Of a DNA stretch of 19,784 nt, positions 8,981 to 17,699 are shown one piece after another (within the stretch, counting starts at the first letter, position 1; every line of letters begins with the position of its first letter). The stretch comes from Blastocladiella britannica (taxonomy: Eukaryota > Blastocladiomycota > Blastocladiomycetes > Blastocladiales > Blastocladiaceae), in the NCBI GenBank assembly GCA_025349905.2, contig MU624865.1, positions 1 to 19,784 of the forward strand, in the 5' to 3' direction. The notes below the pieces were generated by a model. The model did no database searches. It saw nothing but the letters and a program-made list of their open reading frames with translations, and was not told the DNA's origin. The translations under genes and the position numbers were made by a program.

Positions 8981-10843
8981 TCAAACAAACCCGGACGCAG
9001 CGCGGCGAGCGATGGACAGACGGCGCTCCCACTGCGCGATCCAAGCCGCGACACGGTCCTTGCCGCCGGCCTCGAGCACCAGGTCGCCGACTGCAGCTGC
9101 CACGTCGGCATCATCAGCAGCACATGCAAGCGTCTGCGTGGTCGCGCACGCGTGGCACATGAGCGCGGCCACCACGACAGTCGACGGCGAGGGTGCCGAC
9201 GACGACAACGAAAATGCGCCGCGCGGGGTCGGCGGCGACGGCGGCGGCGAGTGCGGAATGTCCGAGTCGATACCAGCGGTTGCCATCGTCGCACCACTGG
9301 GCGAGGAACTGGCGGTCGCCGGCGAGGCATGGTGCCACTGAGACGTGGACGACGAGCCGCACTTGGTGCATGCTACTTGGAGTGGCTGCGCCCACAGGGA
9401 GGATGACGGCGTCGACAACGTCAGCGGGGACAGGGACGTGCGCGCACGCTTGGCAGCAGGCGTGGCTTGGTCGACATGAATGTCCACCGCATCCTCGGCG
9501 GCCATCAAATCGTACGACCGCTTGGCGACGGTCGTCGAGGTTATGGACGGCAAAGCAATCGGCACCGATCCGTTGACGCCAAACAGCTGCTGCATAATGT
9601 CCGTTGCCGGGGGAGCGGACACCAGAGGCGCGGCAGTGGTGGTGGTGGTGGAGGTGGTGATGATTGGCGTTGCAGTCGACATCGTGGACTCTGCGACCGG
9701 GGGCGGAGACAGCGACGGGGACGTGCTAGGTGCACTCGAACGCGGAGCACCATTTTCGCCGGCGGTCAGGGCAGCTAGGACCGCGCCGTAGACGCCACGC
9801 ACCTTGCGCTTGCGCAGGCGCAGTGGGCGCGGCTCCTTGTACGTCTTGAGGTACAGTCCACACGCTACAAACGAAAATGAATTAATAATGCGACGGCAAC
9901 TGCAAGAAATAGGAGACAAGATACCATTGCACAGGACTTGCGCGCGGTCCGGAGTGCGGCGCCACAGAGGGCTGTGACTGATGCCGCAATTGGCGCACGT
10001 GTGCTCGCCGGGGGCAATGGGCGGACGGGACGACGTCGTGGTGATGGTGGCGGCTGCACTAACGCTGGTGGCAGTAGTAGTCGGGGTGAAGCTACCGGTG
10101 GTGGTCACTGTCGGCGCGGGCGTGGGCGAAGTGCGGGGGGTGGGCGACGCGGACGCGGCTTGGGAGCCAGTGCCAGTGGGGGTCTGAGCTGTGGGGGTGG
10201 ACGAGGGGGACGCTGGACCACTGCTACTGTTGCTGCCAAAATGGTTGGGCGTGGGGGCTGGGGTGGGCAGAGCAAATTGAGCGGAGCTGGTGTACATGAA
10301 CTGCTGCTGCTGCTGCTGCTGCTGCTGTTGGTGGTGGTAAACGAACTGCTGCTGTTGCTGCTGCTGCTGGGGGACGAATGTGAACTGCGACTGCACAGCA
10401 GGCACGGTCATCATCCATTGGGTGGGCATCGTTCCCGCACGGGTGGTGGTGGTCGGAACCGAGGTGGTGGTGGGAGCCGGCATCAGGTGCATGACGGACC
10501 CGTCCGCGGCGGTGACTGCCATGCCCTGAGGCTGTTGTTGTTGTTGTTGCTGCTGCTGGGGCATGGCCGTCACCGGGGAGGGCTGAGCCAGGTAGCCGAT
10601 CTGACCGTTCGCCAGCAAGACGGGCTGCATGGCGGTGGGCGCGGGCACCGTGGGCTGGGGCATCATCAGCATTTGATGGGGGTGCTGGTGCATGACCGGC
10701 ATGGCAAGCGGCGCCGCATTGGGGAACAGGCTGAGGAACGCCGCGGAGGTGGTGGGCAGAGCGTGCGCGGGCGTCGGCGGCGAGAGGAGGGCCGGGTCGA
10801 GGCCGAGCGCAGCAAAGTCGATGACCGATGCGTCGTGGAACAT
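8981..10843 (-). CDS. GATA-type zinc-finger transcription factor, 2 exons
   Basis: This is a nuclear DNA-binding regulator recognising GATA sites. Exons 10843-9925 and 9864-8981 give 600 residues. The frame continues upstream of the ATG only as a Leu/His repeat with no earlier ATG. Residues 1-280 are Pro/Thr/Ser-rich with three polyQ blocks, typical of an activation domain. The canonical finger is C283-x2-C286-x18-C305-x2-C308 (PLWRRTPD, then LCNACGLYLK), followed by a basic tail, LRLRKRKVR, likely both DNA contact and NLS. The 60-nt intron (9924-9865) falls between Cys305 and Cys308; it is a multiple of three with no stop, so retention would insert 20 residues into the finger. A second Cys pair set (C472-x2-C475 ... 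C543-x2-C546) looks like a stretched finger. The x18 spacing is less common than x17. The regulated pathway cannot be read from the sequence. Confidence 0.93.
   Translation of the reverse strand: MFHDASVIDFAALGLDPALLSPPTPAHALPTTSAAFLSLFPNAAPLAMPVMHQHPHQMLMMPQPTVPAPTAMQPVLLANGQIGYLAQPSPVTAMPQQQQQQQQQPQGMAVTAADGSVMHLMPAPTTTSVPTTTTRAGTMPTQWMMTVPAVQSQFTFVPQQQQQQQQFVYHHQQQQQQQQQQFMYTSSAQFALPTPAPTPNHFGSNSSSGPASPSSTPTAQTPTGTGSQAASASPTPRTSPTPAPTVTTTGSFTPTTTATSVSAAATITTTSSRPPIAPGEHTCANCGISHSPLWRRTPDRAQVLCNGILSPISCSCRRIINSFSFVACGLYLKTYKEPRPLRLRKRKVRGVYGAVLAALTAGENGAPRSSAPSTSPSLSPPPVAESTMSTATPIITTSTTTTTAAPLVSAPPATDIMQQLFGVNGSVPIALPSITSTTVAKRSYDLMAAEDAVDIHVDQATPAAKRARTSLSPLTLSTPSSSLWAQPLQVACTKCGSSSTSQWHHASPATASSSPSGATMATAGIDSDIPHSPPPSPPTPRGAFSLSSSAPSPSTVVVAALMCHACATTQTLACAADDADVAAAVGDLVLEAGGKDRVAAWIAQWERRLSIARRAASGFV
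10300..10370 (-). repeat. CAG/CAA microsatellites encoding polyglutamine
   Basis: The plus strand carries CTG/TTG runs at about 10300-10330 and 10343-10370, with a further TTG/CTG run at about 10530-10560. On the coding strand of the GATA gene they are CAG/CAA codons giving three Gln tracts of about 8-11 residues. CAA interruptions should limit expansion. Confidence 0.85.
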
Positions 10844-11684
10844 TGCAGTGGCAGCGACGATGGGTGGCAGTGGTGGTTGTAACAGTAAGTGGTGGTGGTG
10901 AAAGTGGTGGTGGTGACTTGAGAGTGGCAGCAGCAACAGCAGCAGCAACAGTAGTGAGAGCAGGGGCCGCAGGGGGCGGAATTGGTGGGGGCGGAGCTGG
11001 GTACATTTGACGTTGGTGTTAAGCCAAATTAATGAAATTATTTGAGCTGAGCGTACCGAGTAAGTAAACAGAAATAAGAAAAAAGGGTGGTTGTTTGGGT
11101 GTGTGAGAATAGGGGGGCGAGTAGACTAATCGACGTCGCGGCCTGTATTGCATGGCATGGAATAAGTGAGTAAAAAATATTTCTTTCTTGGTTGGTCCAT
11201 ATTGAATATCGAGAATAACGTGCCAACGTGAGATCCGGATGAAAAGAAGAAATAGTTCATCCGACGCTCAGCGGGGAACACAGGGGGGGCAAAGTTTGCA
11301 GTAGGGAGGCCGAGGGTGTGAGACTGGGTGAGGGTCAAAGGGCGGCTTCCTTGGTTTGTTTTGGTTGGTTTTTTTCGTTAACAGAAAAAACGAGAAAAGG
11401 GATTTTGTGAGGGCTGAAAGAGAGACGGCTGCGAATTTTTTTTTTTTTTTTTCACAACACCCGACTCGACTCCCACACGTGACTGCCTCGCCGGATTCCG
11501 CCCCGTTTACGCGCTCGACCACCCGGGGTCTCTTCCTGCTCGTGCTACTCGTACTCTTATACTTGACCCTTGGCAGGAGCTCTATTCTTTAAATTGATTT
11601 CTTCAAGCTTAAAAAAATGCCACCTGCCTGAAGAATGTGCCACCCGCTCGCCTCTCTTTCGATCCCAATTAACTTTAAAAATAA
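10844..11684. promoter_or_regulatory. Divergent promoter: GATA factor / RNF121-like gene
   Basis: About 840 bp with no supportable gene. The GATA side begins with GTG/CAC and CAG-like simple repeats (10860-10960) that would be in its 5' leader. The RNF121 side has a sixteen-base T-tract at about 11437-11452 and an E-box CACGTG at 11476-11481, about 200 bp before the ATG. No clear TATA box is seen next to either start. Confidence 0.5.
11476..11481. promoter_or_regulatory. E-box CACGTG
   Basis: A palindromic CACGTG lies about 200 bp upstream of the RNF121-like ATG. It is a binding sequence for bHLH or bZIP factors in fungi, but a single hexamer in GC-rich DNA is weak evidence. Confidence 0.3.
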
Positions 11685-12923
11685 ATGGCATCCACCGCAC
11701 CACAATCCAGCAATAGCAGCTCCTCGCATCACGCCCCCGAGGGCCCACCGGCACCATGGGAAGACCCTGCGATGCTCGCCGGCCCACCGCTCACTGACGA
11801 GGAAAAGGCGTACCTAAAGAAGCACGCGGGCCACGAGGGCATGCATTTGGCCATGATCCTGATCTTGATGGTTTCTCTGCTCATCATGCAGGTTGCGCTG
11901 GTCGAATGGCGTCGCCGCAAACCAAAGAGCTACGCATACGCGTCGCTGGCAGGTCTTGCGCTGGTCCCGCTCCTGCTGTCCCTCAATGCTGGCTTTACGC
12001 GCTTTATCTCGATTTACGCACTATTCGCGGTTGCGAATTCGTGGGGTGTGTATCTTTTTACCTTATGTAAAAAGTGCCACGCTGACTTAATCTGGAATTA
12101 CAAAGTCGTGTACAGGGCCTCGCGCAAGCCCATTTCATCGGGCACGCCGCGTGCCGTGTACCGGTGGTTTGCCGCCATTTACCAGATCTCGTATGCGCTT
12201 GGGATTCGTGCGTTTTTCTTTACTTTTTTTATTACTTTTATGCAATTTACTGACACAACGTATGTGAAATAGTCGGATACGCGGTCATCCTACTGACCAT
12301 CTTTGGGATTAGCGGCCTCTTTGTCGATGGACCCGATGCTTTTTCGTTCGGAATGGTACTTGTACTTTTAATTTCGTTTCCATGAACAAAGGACTGATCC
12401 ACATATCATAGCTGACCATGTTTTACGGCCTGTACTTTGGCGTCCTCTCGCGAGATTTGGTCGAAGTACTGGCGGACCACATGGCATCGTCGATCGGGTA
12501 CTACTCGCCCGAGGGATTGCCGCAGAAATATGTATGTACTGCCCTTTGTTTTACAAGTTTCCTTTTCTGACATTCGCAATGGATATTTAGCTCCGCGAAT
12601 CCACCTGCGCGGTCTGCGGCGACACGACGCTGACGCACCCGGACGCCAACTCCAATCCGGACCACCCGAACCCAACGCACACGCTCAACTGCCACCACGT
12701 GTTCCACGAGCAGTGCATTCGCGGGTGGGCCATCATTGGTAAAAAAGACATTTGCCCTTACTGCCGTGAAAAGGTCGACATGTCGGCGTTCCACGAGCAC
12801 GTGTGGGATAAAGCCCAGCACTACTACCTGCAGCTGATTGACATGCTGCGGTACCTGGTGGTCTGGCAGCCGCTCATTTTCCTGGCGGTGCAGGAGATTT
12901 ACAAGGTGTTTGGGATGGAGTGA
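11685..12923 (+). CDS. RNF121: RNF121/RNF175-like multi-pass RING E3 ubiquitin ligase, 5 exons
   Basis: This is an ER/Golgi membrane E3 ligase; known relatives act in membrane-protein quality control. Exons 11685-12045, 12106-12207, 12273-12355, 12412-12531 and 12591-12923 give 332 residues (human RNF121: 327). Family hallmarks run the full length: GHEGMHLAMILIL, SRKPISSGTPR...YRWFAAIYQISYALGI, FYGLYFGVLSRD and a C-terminal LRYLVVWQPLIF. About five membrane segments precede the RING. The RING-H2 ligands are C228, C231, C256, H258, H261, C264, C277 and C280 (C-x2-C-x24-C-x-H-x2-H-x2-C-x12-C-x2-C), all present. Introns are 60, 65, 56 and 59 nt; the first is stop-free and a multiple of three. 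The Ser/Pro-rich first ~35 residues are lineage-specific. The protein should be functional; orthology is clear, but the client proteins are unknown. Confidence 0.95.
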
Positions 12924-13317
12924 TGTATCCTTCTTTTTTCATGCGCTGCTGCTGCTGCTGCGGTGGTTAAGCGATGAATTGAATGAATGAGTAGGATTAA
13001 GTGAGGGAAGAACGGCACCCTTTTCATTGCCACGTAAAAACCGATTTTAGCTCGTGTTTGGGGCGGGACTGTTGGATTTCACATTGTTTCCAAAACGCGT
13101 TTCGTTCACAATACTCCGTCGTCTCTAATGCTAGAGCTGTCGTGTGTCAAAGCACCGCCCTGGCATCCGTGGAACGCGGATTTGGCCCTGTGTAATAAGC
13201 CCGCCCCTGGTTCGCCTTCTGCTTTCGTGAATCGCATTTGTCCGAGTATAAAGAGCGGTGGTTCCATTCATCTCGCGATTCCAACTTCGTGAAGACCACA
13301 ACCTTGCAAAAAGCAAA
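12924..13317 (+). promoter_or_regulatory. Spacer holding the four-helix gene's promoter
   Basis: About 390 bp without a gene. It contains a short (CTG)5 run at 12946-12960 in the RNF121 3' region, a small inverted repeat ATCCG-N7-CGGAT at 13165-13181 (a CCG-N7-CGG arrangement that a zinc-cluster factor could use), and a TATAAA at 13248-13253. Confidence 0.5.
13248..13257 (+). promoter_or_regulatory. TATA box of the four-helix membrane gene (TATAAAGAGC)
   Basis: TATAAA begins 70 bp before the ATG at 13318. Motif, next four bases and spacing all match the fungalysin promoter at 6762. Confidence 0.7.
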
Positions 13318-14104
13318 ATGCCCGGATCCTCCTGCACCAAGAACCACTCGCTCACCCAACTCCCGGCGGTCAGTTTCGTTTACAACACGTTCCTGCCTCC
13401 GACCTACATCTTCAACAGTGTCTGGTTCAACCGACTGCGCCGGCTCATGATAGCGTTCACGGTACTGGCGTCGGCGTACTTTGCGTTTCTGATCGTGTAC
13501 CTGGCGGTGCGCATTGGCCCGCTGCGGCACAGCGACCCGGACAAGAACAGCGCCGAATTCATCGAGTCGGTGCTCACCGAGTACTTTTACGCGATCGAAA
13601 TGGTCGGGTGGTGGCTGTATGCGACATTTGCGCTGACGGGCCTGGCACTGGTCATGTCGGTGATTGGATTTGTTGCGTTTTTGCGGGTACGTTTGATTTT
13701 TAACATTTACTGAGACAAGCCAAACTGACACGATAAAATAGAAACACACTCGCCTCACCCTCCTGTACTTTGTGTGGGCGGTCGCCCACCTAGGGATCTA
13801 CATTGTGGTTGCGGGCGTGACGCTGGTGCTGGTGGCCACCGATGGCGGCGACCCGCCGCGGTACGGCATGTATATGGTGTCGACGCACGGCACGCCCAAG
13901 CCGATGCGGTTTGACGATGCGCTCGGGTCGTGGCTCGTGATCCTGACCATCATGCTCCCCAATTTCTTGCTGTGGATCGCGCTCCGTGCGCTCGTGGCAT
14001 TTGTTGCGTGGATGTTTTACACGGAGCTGCGTCGGGTCAAAATGGAGAAGTCGACTGCCACTTCCGCCGCAACTACGGGTGCTGCTGCTGCTTCTGCCGT
14101 GTAA
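13318..14104 (+). CDS. Orphan four-helix membrane protein, 2 exons
   Basis: Not recognised. Exons 13318-13686 and 13742-14104, joined in phase 0 across a 55-nt intron, give 243 residues. The ATG at 13318 has an A-rich context and lies 70 bp after a TATA box. Hydrophobic segments lie at about 42-64, 97-122, 128-155 and 186-216. Basic residues flank the cytoplasmic sides (NRLRRL, FLRKHTRL, ELRRVK), so both termini are predicted inside. The first outer loop is acidic and the second, about 30 residues, is Gly/Pro-rich. The C-terminus is a short Ala/Thr tail. It lacks the CCG motif of animal tetraspanins and there is no signal peptide. It is tail-to-tail with the P450 gene, with 39 bp between stops. 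A transport, scaffold or sensing role cannot be told apart from sequence. Confidence 0.85.
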
Positions 14105-14143
14105 TATTGTTGTGCTGGTAAAAAATATATATAACTCAATGGG

Positions 14144-15998
14144 CTACACTCGGCTCACAAACCGCAGCGGCAGCGTCACGGCGCTCCCAGTAGCATTGTA
14201 CACCATGGGCGGCCTTTTCCCGCCCGACAGAAGCGACCCATCCGGGATCTCGATCTTGAACGCGCGCACCACCGTCGCCAGCACCGCCCGGATTTCCAGC
14301 ATCGCAAACTGTTTCCCAAAGCACGCGCGACGGCCCATCCAAAACGGCATGTACTGCGTCGGGTAGACCACGCGCTTTCCATCGGCGTCGCGGCCCGACA
14401 CGGGTACGTCGTCGGGCGTCGTGGCAACACGCAAGTTGTGCCACCGCTCGGGCTTGAATTCGGCCGCGTCCGGGCCCCAGATCTCCGGGTCGAGGTGCAT
14501 TGCTTGCTGTTAATTGTTATCCAGATCAATTGATCGATCGCATTATGTAAAAAGTGAGAGAGCGTACAATGGGAATCATGATCCGCGTCCCCTGCGGCAC
14601 ATGCAACGTTCCGCGGCCCGACTCAAGAGGAAGCACCAAGTCGTGGGCAGCGACGCGTGACGACCCGTGCACGGGCGCATGCACGCGCAGCCCCTCGGCC
14701 ACGACCCACGCCAAGTACTCGCACCCGGCATCGTCGGCGGCGAGGTTATCGCCAAGCGCACCAAACAGCGTCTCTTGCACGCCCGGGTGCGCGGCCATAA
14801 AGTACAGCATCATCCCGACCGCGGCCGCCGTGGTCTCGTGTCCGGCAATCAGCCAGGTCTTGAGCTCGCCCTGCACGTCCTCGGCCGAGAACTGGCTTTT
14901 GGCCGGTTTGCCAGGTGATTGCGGCGACGTGAGCTCGGCCATGAGGGCCGCGGCAAGCGATGCATTTGCAGAACCGCTGCCGGTTGTGGTAGCGGTCGCA
15001 CGAAGCTGCCCGACTACCGTGTCAATGGCAAACGTGAGCTGCGCCATGGCTGTGGCCACGCGCTTGTTGGCAGCGACGGGCAGCTTCCCGAGGGGCGGGG
15101 CCAACAGCCGCGCAATGTTCCAGGCACTCGGATTGAACAGGTCCAGCAGCGTCGTGTACGCGGTCGCGACGGGGGACCGGTTCGGGCCCAGCGCGTCAAA
15201 GTCGGTCGCCAGTGCCAGACGCGAGATCGCATTGAGGGCGGTGGCGGCCACGAGCGGCTGCGCGTCGATCGTTGTGCTTTCTGCGTTCTTGGCTGTCAGA
15301 TCCCGGATCGCTTGCACCAGCTCGTCGGCAATGCGTGTCATTCCCGGTACCAGGCTTTATAATATTCTGGTCAGACTTGTACTGATACCGCGCCAATAAG
15401 GGACATATGTACCTCTTAATGGTCCGAGGACCCATCAGCGGGCTCATGAGCTGTCGGTGCATCCGGTGGTCCTCCTAAATTTTGCCTTTGGATCAGCCCT
15501 TGGTCAAGTAACGTAAGAAAAAAAGAAGACGAATACCCCATCCAGAGCAAGCATGCCGCGCGGCCCGGTAACCATTTCAATGACAGCCGCCTGGTCTCCC
15601 GGACGAACCACATCGGCAGAGCTCCGCCCACTCAGCACCGCGTAAATAGCGACTGGGTCGGCCAGCGTGACCGTCGGCTGCCCAACAAACGCCAGAATCG
15701 CCGACACCCGGCCGTACTGCGCGACCCAGCCGCACTGCGCGGCCACTTGGTCGGTCGCGATCGCGGGCATGTGGCCCAATAGCGCGTGTTGCGCCAATGT
15801 TGGGACTGGACCCGGAAGTGCATGCGAGGTGTTGTCAGCGTCGACGATGCGAAGGCGGTGTCGGCGGCGTCGGTTGGCTAGGAGCGCGGCAGCGTACGCG
15901 GCGGCTGCGAGCGTGGGTGGGCCGACCAGCGCTGTGACAAGGACCGCGGTCGTAAGTGTCGGCCGGTCGGGCGCGTAAAGCCGAAGTCGATCGAGCAT
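14144..15998 (-). CDS. Cytochrome P450 monooxygenase, 4 exons
   Basis: This is a heme-thiolate monooxygenase anchored in the ER membrane; it needs a P450 reductase partner, and the substrate is unknown. Exons 15998-15537, 15474-15413, 15354-14568 and 14506-14144 give 557 residues. A hydrophobic N-terminal anchor (about residues 14-42) ends in the basic stop-transfer RRRRHRLR. The first splice yields LALDG|EDHRMHRQL, matching the family's G-x-x-HRxxR helix C region. The oxygen-binding I-helix motif AGHETT is at 345-350, ExxR at E395-R398, the PERF-like KPERW at 455-459, and the heme loop FWMGRRACFG has its ligand at Cys499. All catalytic signatures are present, so it should be active. Introns are 62, 58 and 61 nt. 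The last exon junction gives MIPI|QAMHLDPEIWG. It is divergent from the seven-helix gene across 338 bp. I cannot assign a CYP family. Confidence 0.95.
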
Positions 15999-16336
15999 GA
16001 TGTATTTTCTTGACGTATTTTACGACTTGGAAGAGCGCGAGGGGACATTTTAACTTTTGAGCCCGACCCAGGTGGTCCCGTCTTACTTGATAAGCTCGAC
16101 GTGCCGCAGCGAAAAGCCTTGGCAAAGCCATGCATGTCGAATCTTGATTGAACTCTTTTCCCAAAAAGTGGCGTTTCGAAAAATTCTGCACGTGTTTGAA
16201 AAGTGGCTGAAACAGCCACATACGTCATGCATCCACATCCACTGCCCCACCATTTTCGATTCCGTGGCTGTGGGCCAACAAAACGGCGACGCCCGGACCA
16301 AGTCAAGCTCTTCAAACACACAGCAAAGTAAAGAAG
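15999..16336. promoter_or_regulatory. Divergent promoter: P450 / seven-helix protein
   Basis: 338 bp between two head-to-head ATGs with no gene inside. Visible motifs are TGACGTA at 16011-16017 and its inverse TACGTCA at 16221-16227 (seven of eight bases of a CREB/ATF site), CACGTG at 16189-16194, a direct repeat AAAAGTGGC at 16164-16172 and 16199-16207, and a 7-bp palindrome at 16203-16219. There is no TATA box. Confidence 0.55.
16203..16219. repeat. Palindrome GTGGCTG-AAA-CAGCCAC
   Basis: A perfect 7-bp inverted repeat with a 3-base spacer in the P450/seven-helix divergent promoter. It could be a dimer-binding operator; the left arm overlaps the second AAAAGTGGC repeat. Confidence 0.6.
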
Positions 16337-17629
16337 ATGTCCTCCGACCCGCCCATCGTCAACCCCAGCGTGGCCCGCAACAACTTGATCGTGTTTGTCC
16401 TGTCGGGCATCATTGCCGCCCTGGCCCTGGTGGTCCTGCTGGCGAAACTGACTCCCGCGGTGCTGGCCCGCATCGTCCCACGGCGCATGCAACCTCTCAG
16501 CGCGGTGCTCGCCGGCCACGCCCCCTTTGGCCGCGTCCGCACCGTGCTCCTGGCCGCCTGCAGTGTTCTGATGCTCGTGGACGCCGCCAACAACATTGGC
16601 CTGTGGTCCGCGGTGCTGGGGTCGCCGCAAACCGCCGAGTACAACTATTTCGCGCACTCGCTGGTCCGCGCGGCATCGGTGGTGCCCGCCGGGTCGCTGT
16701 ACACGGCAGCCACGTCGCAGCGGATTGCGGTGATTGTGGTGACGGACCCGCGGTGGCAGCGCCGGTTTCTCAGGGCCATTTACGCCCTTTGCGTGTACGC
16801 GTTCGCGGCCCAGGTGTACTCGGTGACCAAGAACGCGGTGCGGCTGCACGACCAGGACGCGACGCCGCGGCAGTGGCAGAGCGCGTACTTGTTTGACCTG
16901 TGGGTGTCGCTGTCGATCGCCGTGTTGCCCGTCGGCGTCTTTACTGGGTGCGTGGCCTTTTTTCTGATTGAAGGGTACTACTGGCCAGGCCTGACAATTT
17001 AATATAAAAAATGATGTAGATCGGCCTGGGCACTGACCATCGCCTTCCGTCGCGCCAGCGGGTCGGTGCGTGTCCCCGCCCCGCCACTGACGGCCGAGAC
17101 GGGTCTTGCCGACATTGACAGCCTCGCAGCCGGATCCAAGCCGTACGCGATGCACCAGCGCTCTACGGTTGCCCTTGGACCCACCACGGTCGAAACCCCA
17201 ACCACCATGGCCCCGACCACGTCGCAGTACCCGCCTGCGGTGCCCGTGCGTACGATCGAGTACCCACTGAAGCGCACCTTCAAGCAACTGACGGTCGCAC
17301 AGCTCATCTGCTGGGCGATCTTCCTCACGTTTTCCGTGTACAAGGGCCCCAAGATAATGCCGGTCCGCCCATTGGCCATTTGCTCGCTCACGATCAGCTG
17401 CGCTATACTCTGCGAGTCGTGTTTCGAGTTCCTGCTTCGGTGGAACAAGTTCGAGCAGGACGTGCGTGCGGTGGAAGGCGCGCGGCGCGATGTTGAGGCG
17501 ACTAGAGCCATGGTCGCGGAGGCCGATGCCGCCGCTGCTGCTGCGGGTGGTGACGATGCTTCCATGCAGCAGCAGCGTCGGGGCCAGCCGATGACGTGGA
17601 TGCCGGGAGGTGCGCCGGCGACCGTTTAG
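16337..17629 (+). CDS. Orphan seven-helix membrane protein with GPCR-like layout, 2 exons
   Basis: Not recognised by sequence. Exons 16337-16974 and 17020-17629 give 415 residues. The 45-nt intron is the shortest here, with a CTGAC branch site and a TAG acceptor; reading through it meets a stop. Hydrophobic segments lie at about 17-38, 68-92, 105-135, 145-165, 184-212, 303-321 and 330-352. Basic residues cluster in loops 1, 3 and 5 and after the last helix, while loop 2 is neutral to acidic. The positive-inside rule therefore predicts N-terminus out and C-terminus in. The loop between helices 5 and 6 is about 80 residues and Pro/Thr-rich, like a receptor third intracellular loop. The tail (about 353-400) has a short charged, probably coiled-coil stretch, then Ala and Gln runs. 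There is no signal peptide, and no certain DRY or NPxxY motif. It could also be a transporter or enzyme. Confidence 0.82.
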
Positions 17630-17699
17630 TTACCAGAGTGTGTATGTGTGCCCGTCTTATATTTTTACAGCAACAAAACAAAAAAGTGTCGTGTCTCTT

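Noticed and set aside
7602..9044. 480-codon minus-strand open frame across the fungalysin second exon
   Set aside because: It is antisense to a complete M36 domain with intact zinc ligands, begins at a non-ATG codon, and is V/R/H-rich as expected from GC-rich third positions.
9938..10882. 314-codon plus-strand open frame over the GATA gene
   Set aside because: It is antisense to the canonical GATA finger and polyQ; composed of Gly and Leu runs from CTG/GGT repeats.
15878..17287. 469-codon minus-strand open frame over the seven-helix gene
   Set aside because: It overlaps a plus-strand model with clear membrane helices and also the P450 promoter and first exon; it is Arg/Gly/His-rich with no domain signal, typical of a GC-driven shadow.
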